DNA of 6,310 nt from Eubacteriales Family XIII. Incertae Sedis bacterium (GTDB taxonomy: Bacteria; Bacillota; Clostridia; Peptostreptococcales; Anaerovoracaceae), in the NCBI GenBank assembly GCA_031287295.1, contig JAITTH010000026.1, positions 1-6,310 of the forward strand, in the 5' to 3' direction. Below, in pieces: positions 6,209 through 6,310 of the stretch (the stretch's first letter is position 1; every line of letters begins with the position of its first letter). The notes under the pieces were generated by a model, which made no database searches, was not told where the DNA came from, and saw nothing but the letters and a program-made list of their open reading frames with translations. The translations under genes and the position numbers were made by a program.

Positions 6209-6259
6209 CCTCCTCTACCCAACTCGCCATCAGGGTAAGCAACAAAATCTTCGTCGCTT
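6209..6259 (-). promoter_or_regulatory. Structured rplU 5' leader, candidate L21 leader
   Basis: Two abutting hairpins can be drawn on the minus-strand RNA just upstream of rplU. The first pairs AAGCGAC (6259-6253) with GTTGCTT (6243-6237): 7 bp with one G-U pair and a 9-base loop. The second pairs TACCC (6237-6233) with GGGTA (6220-6216) over a 12-base loop; base 6237 can serve only one of the two. The Shine-Dalgarno AGGAGG (6214-6209) follows directly. A ribosomal-protein leader upstream of rplU-rpmA is known in Bacillota (the L21 leader family). Membership here is inferred from position and structure, not from a model match. Confidence 0.4.
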
Positions 6260-6310
6260 TTCAAAACCCTTTCTGAGCGGCTCACAGACTGATATGATAT
6301 CATGTCCTTC

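Noticed and set aside
1..6310. Mobile elements, CRISPR arrays, tRNA/rRNA genes, toxin-antitoxin or phage-defence genes
   Set aside because: None seen on either strand. The genes are all housekeeping, tightly packed and of similar base composition.

Overview
The window reads as an ordinary chromosomal housekeeping segment of an anaerobic Bacillota (Clostridia/Tissierellia-like) bacterium. The evidence is strong AGGAGG-type ribosome binding sites, a perfect CIRCE operator upstream of an hrcA-grpE heat-shock operon, a Rho-independent terminator, and a split pair of radical-SAM family genes (TIGR03960/TIGR03936 type) of the sort common in clostridia. The genus assignment is only a guess. All seven genes lie on the minus strand, so the biological reading order runs from 6310 down to 1. 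Coding density is high and no stretch longer than about 170 bases lacks a gene.

In transcription order the window holds: a structured 5' leader (about 6259-6209); rplU (ribosomal protein L21) with a long acidic repeat tail; rpmA (L27); a hairpin-plus-T-run terminator (5252-5226); obgE (ribosome-assembly GTPase); a B12-binding-type radical SAM protein; and a DUF2344/TIGR03936 partner whose TTG start overlaps the preceding stop codon. A 172-base gap follows, carrying a near-consensus housekeeping promoter and CIRCE. Last come hrcA and grpE; grpE runs off the window edge and would normally be followed by dnaK and dnaJ.

Functionally there are two blocks. The first, rplU-rpmA-obgE-radical SAM-partner, concerns the large ribosomal subunit and its assembly, plus an uncharacterised radical SAM pair that is translationally coupled and tied to obgE by overlapping ends. 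The second is the HrcA/CIRCE-controlled chaperone operon.

The departures from the family norm are: (1) L21 is about twice its usual length because of a C-terminal tail made of nearly three copies of a 27-residue Glu/Ala-rich repeat; (2) HrcA is about 246 residues instead of about 340, with a clean in-frame loss of roughly 100 central residues; (3) L27 lacks the cleavable N-terminal extension usual in Bacillota, and the Prp protease gene usually found between rplU and rpmA is absent; (4) a terminator sits almost against the obgE start codon. I see no mobile element, CRISPR array, tRNA, rRNA or defence system, and no wholly new gene system.
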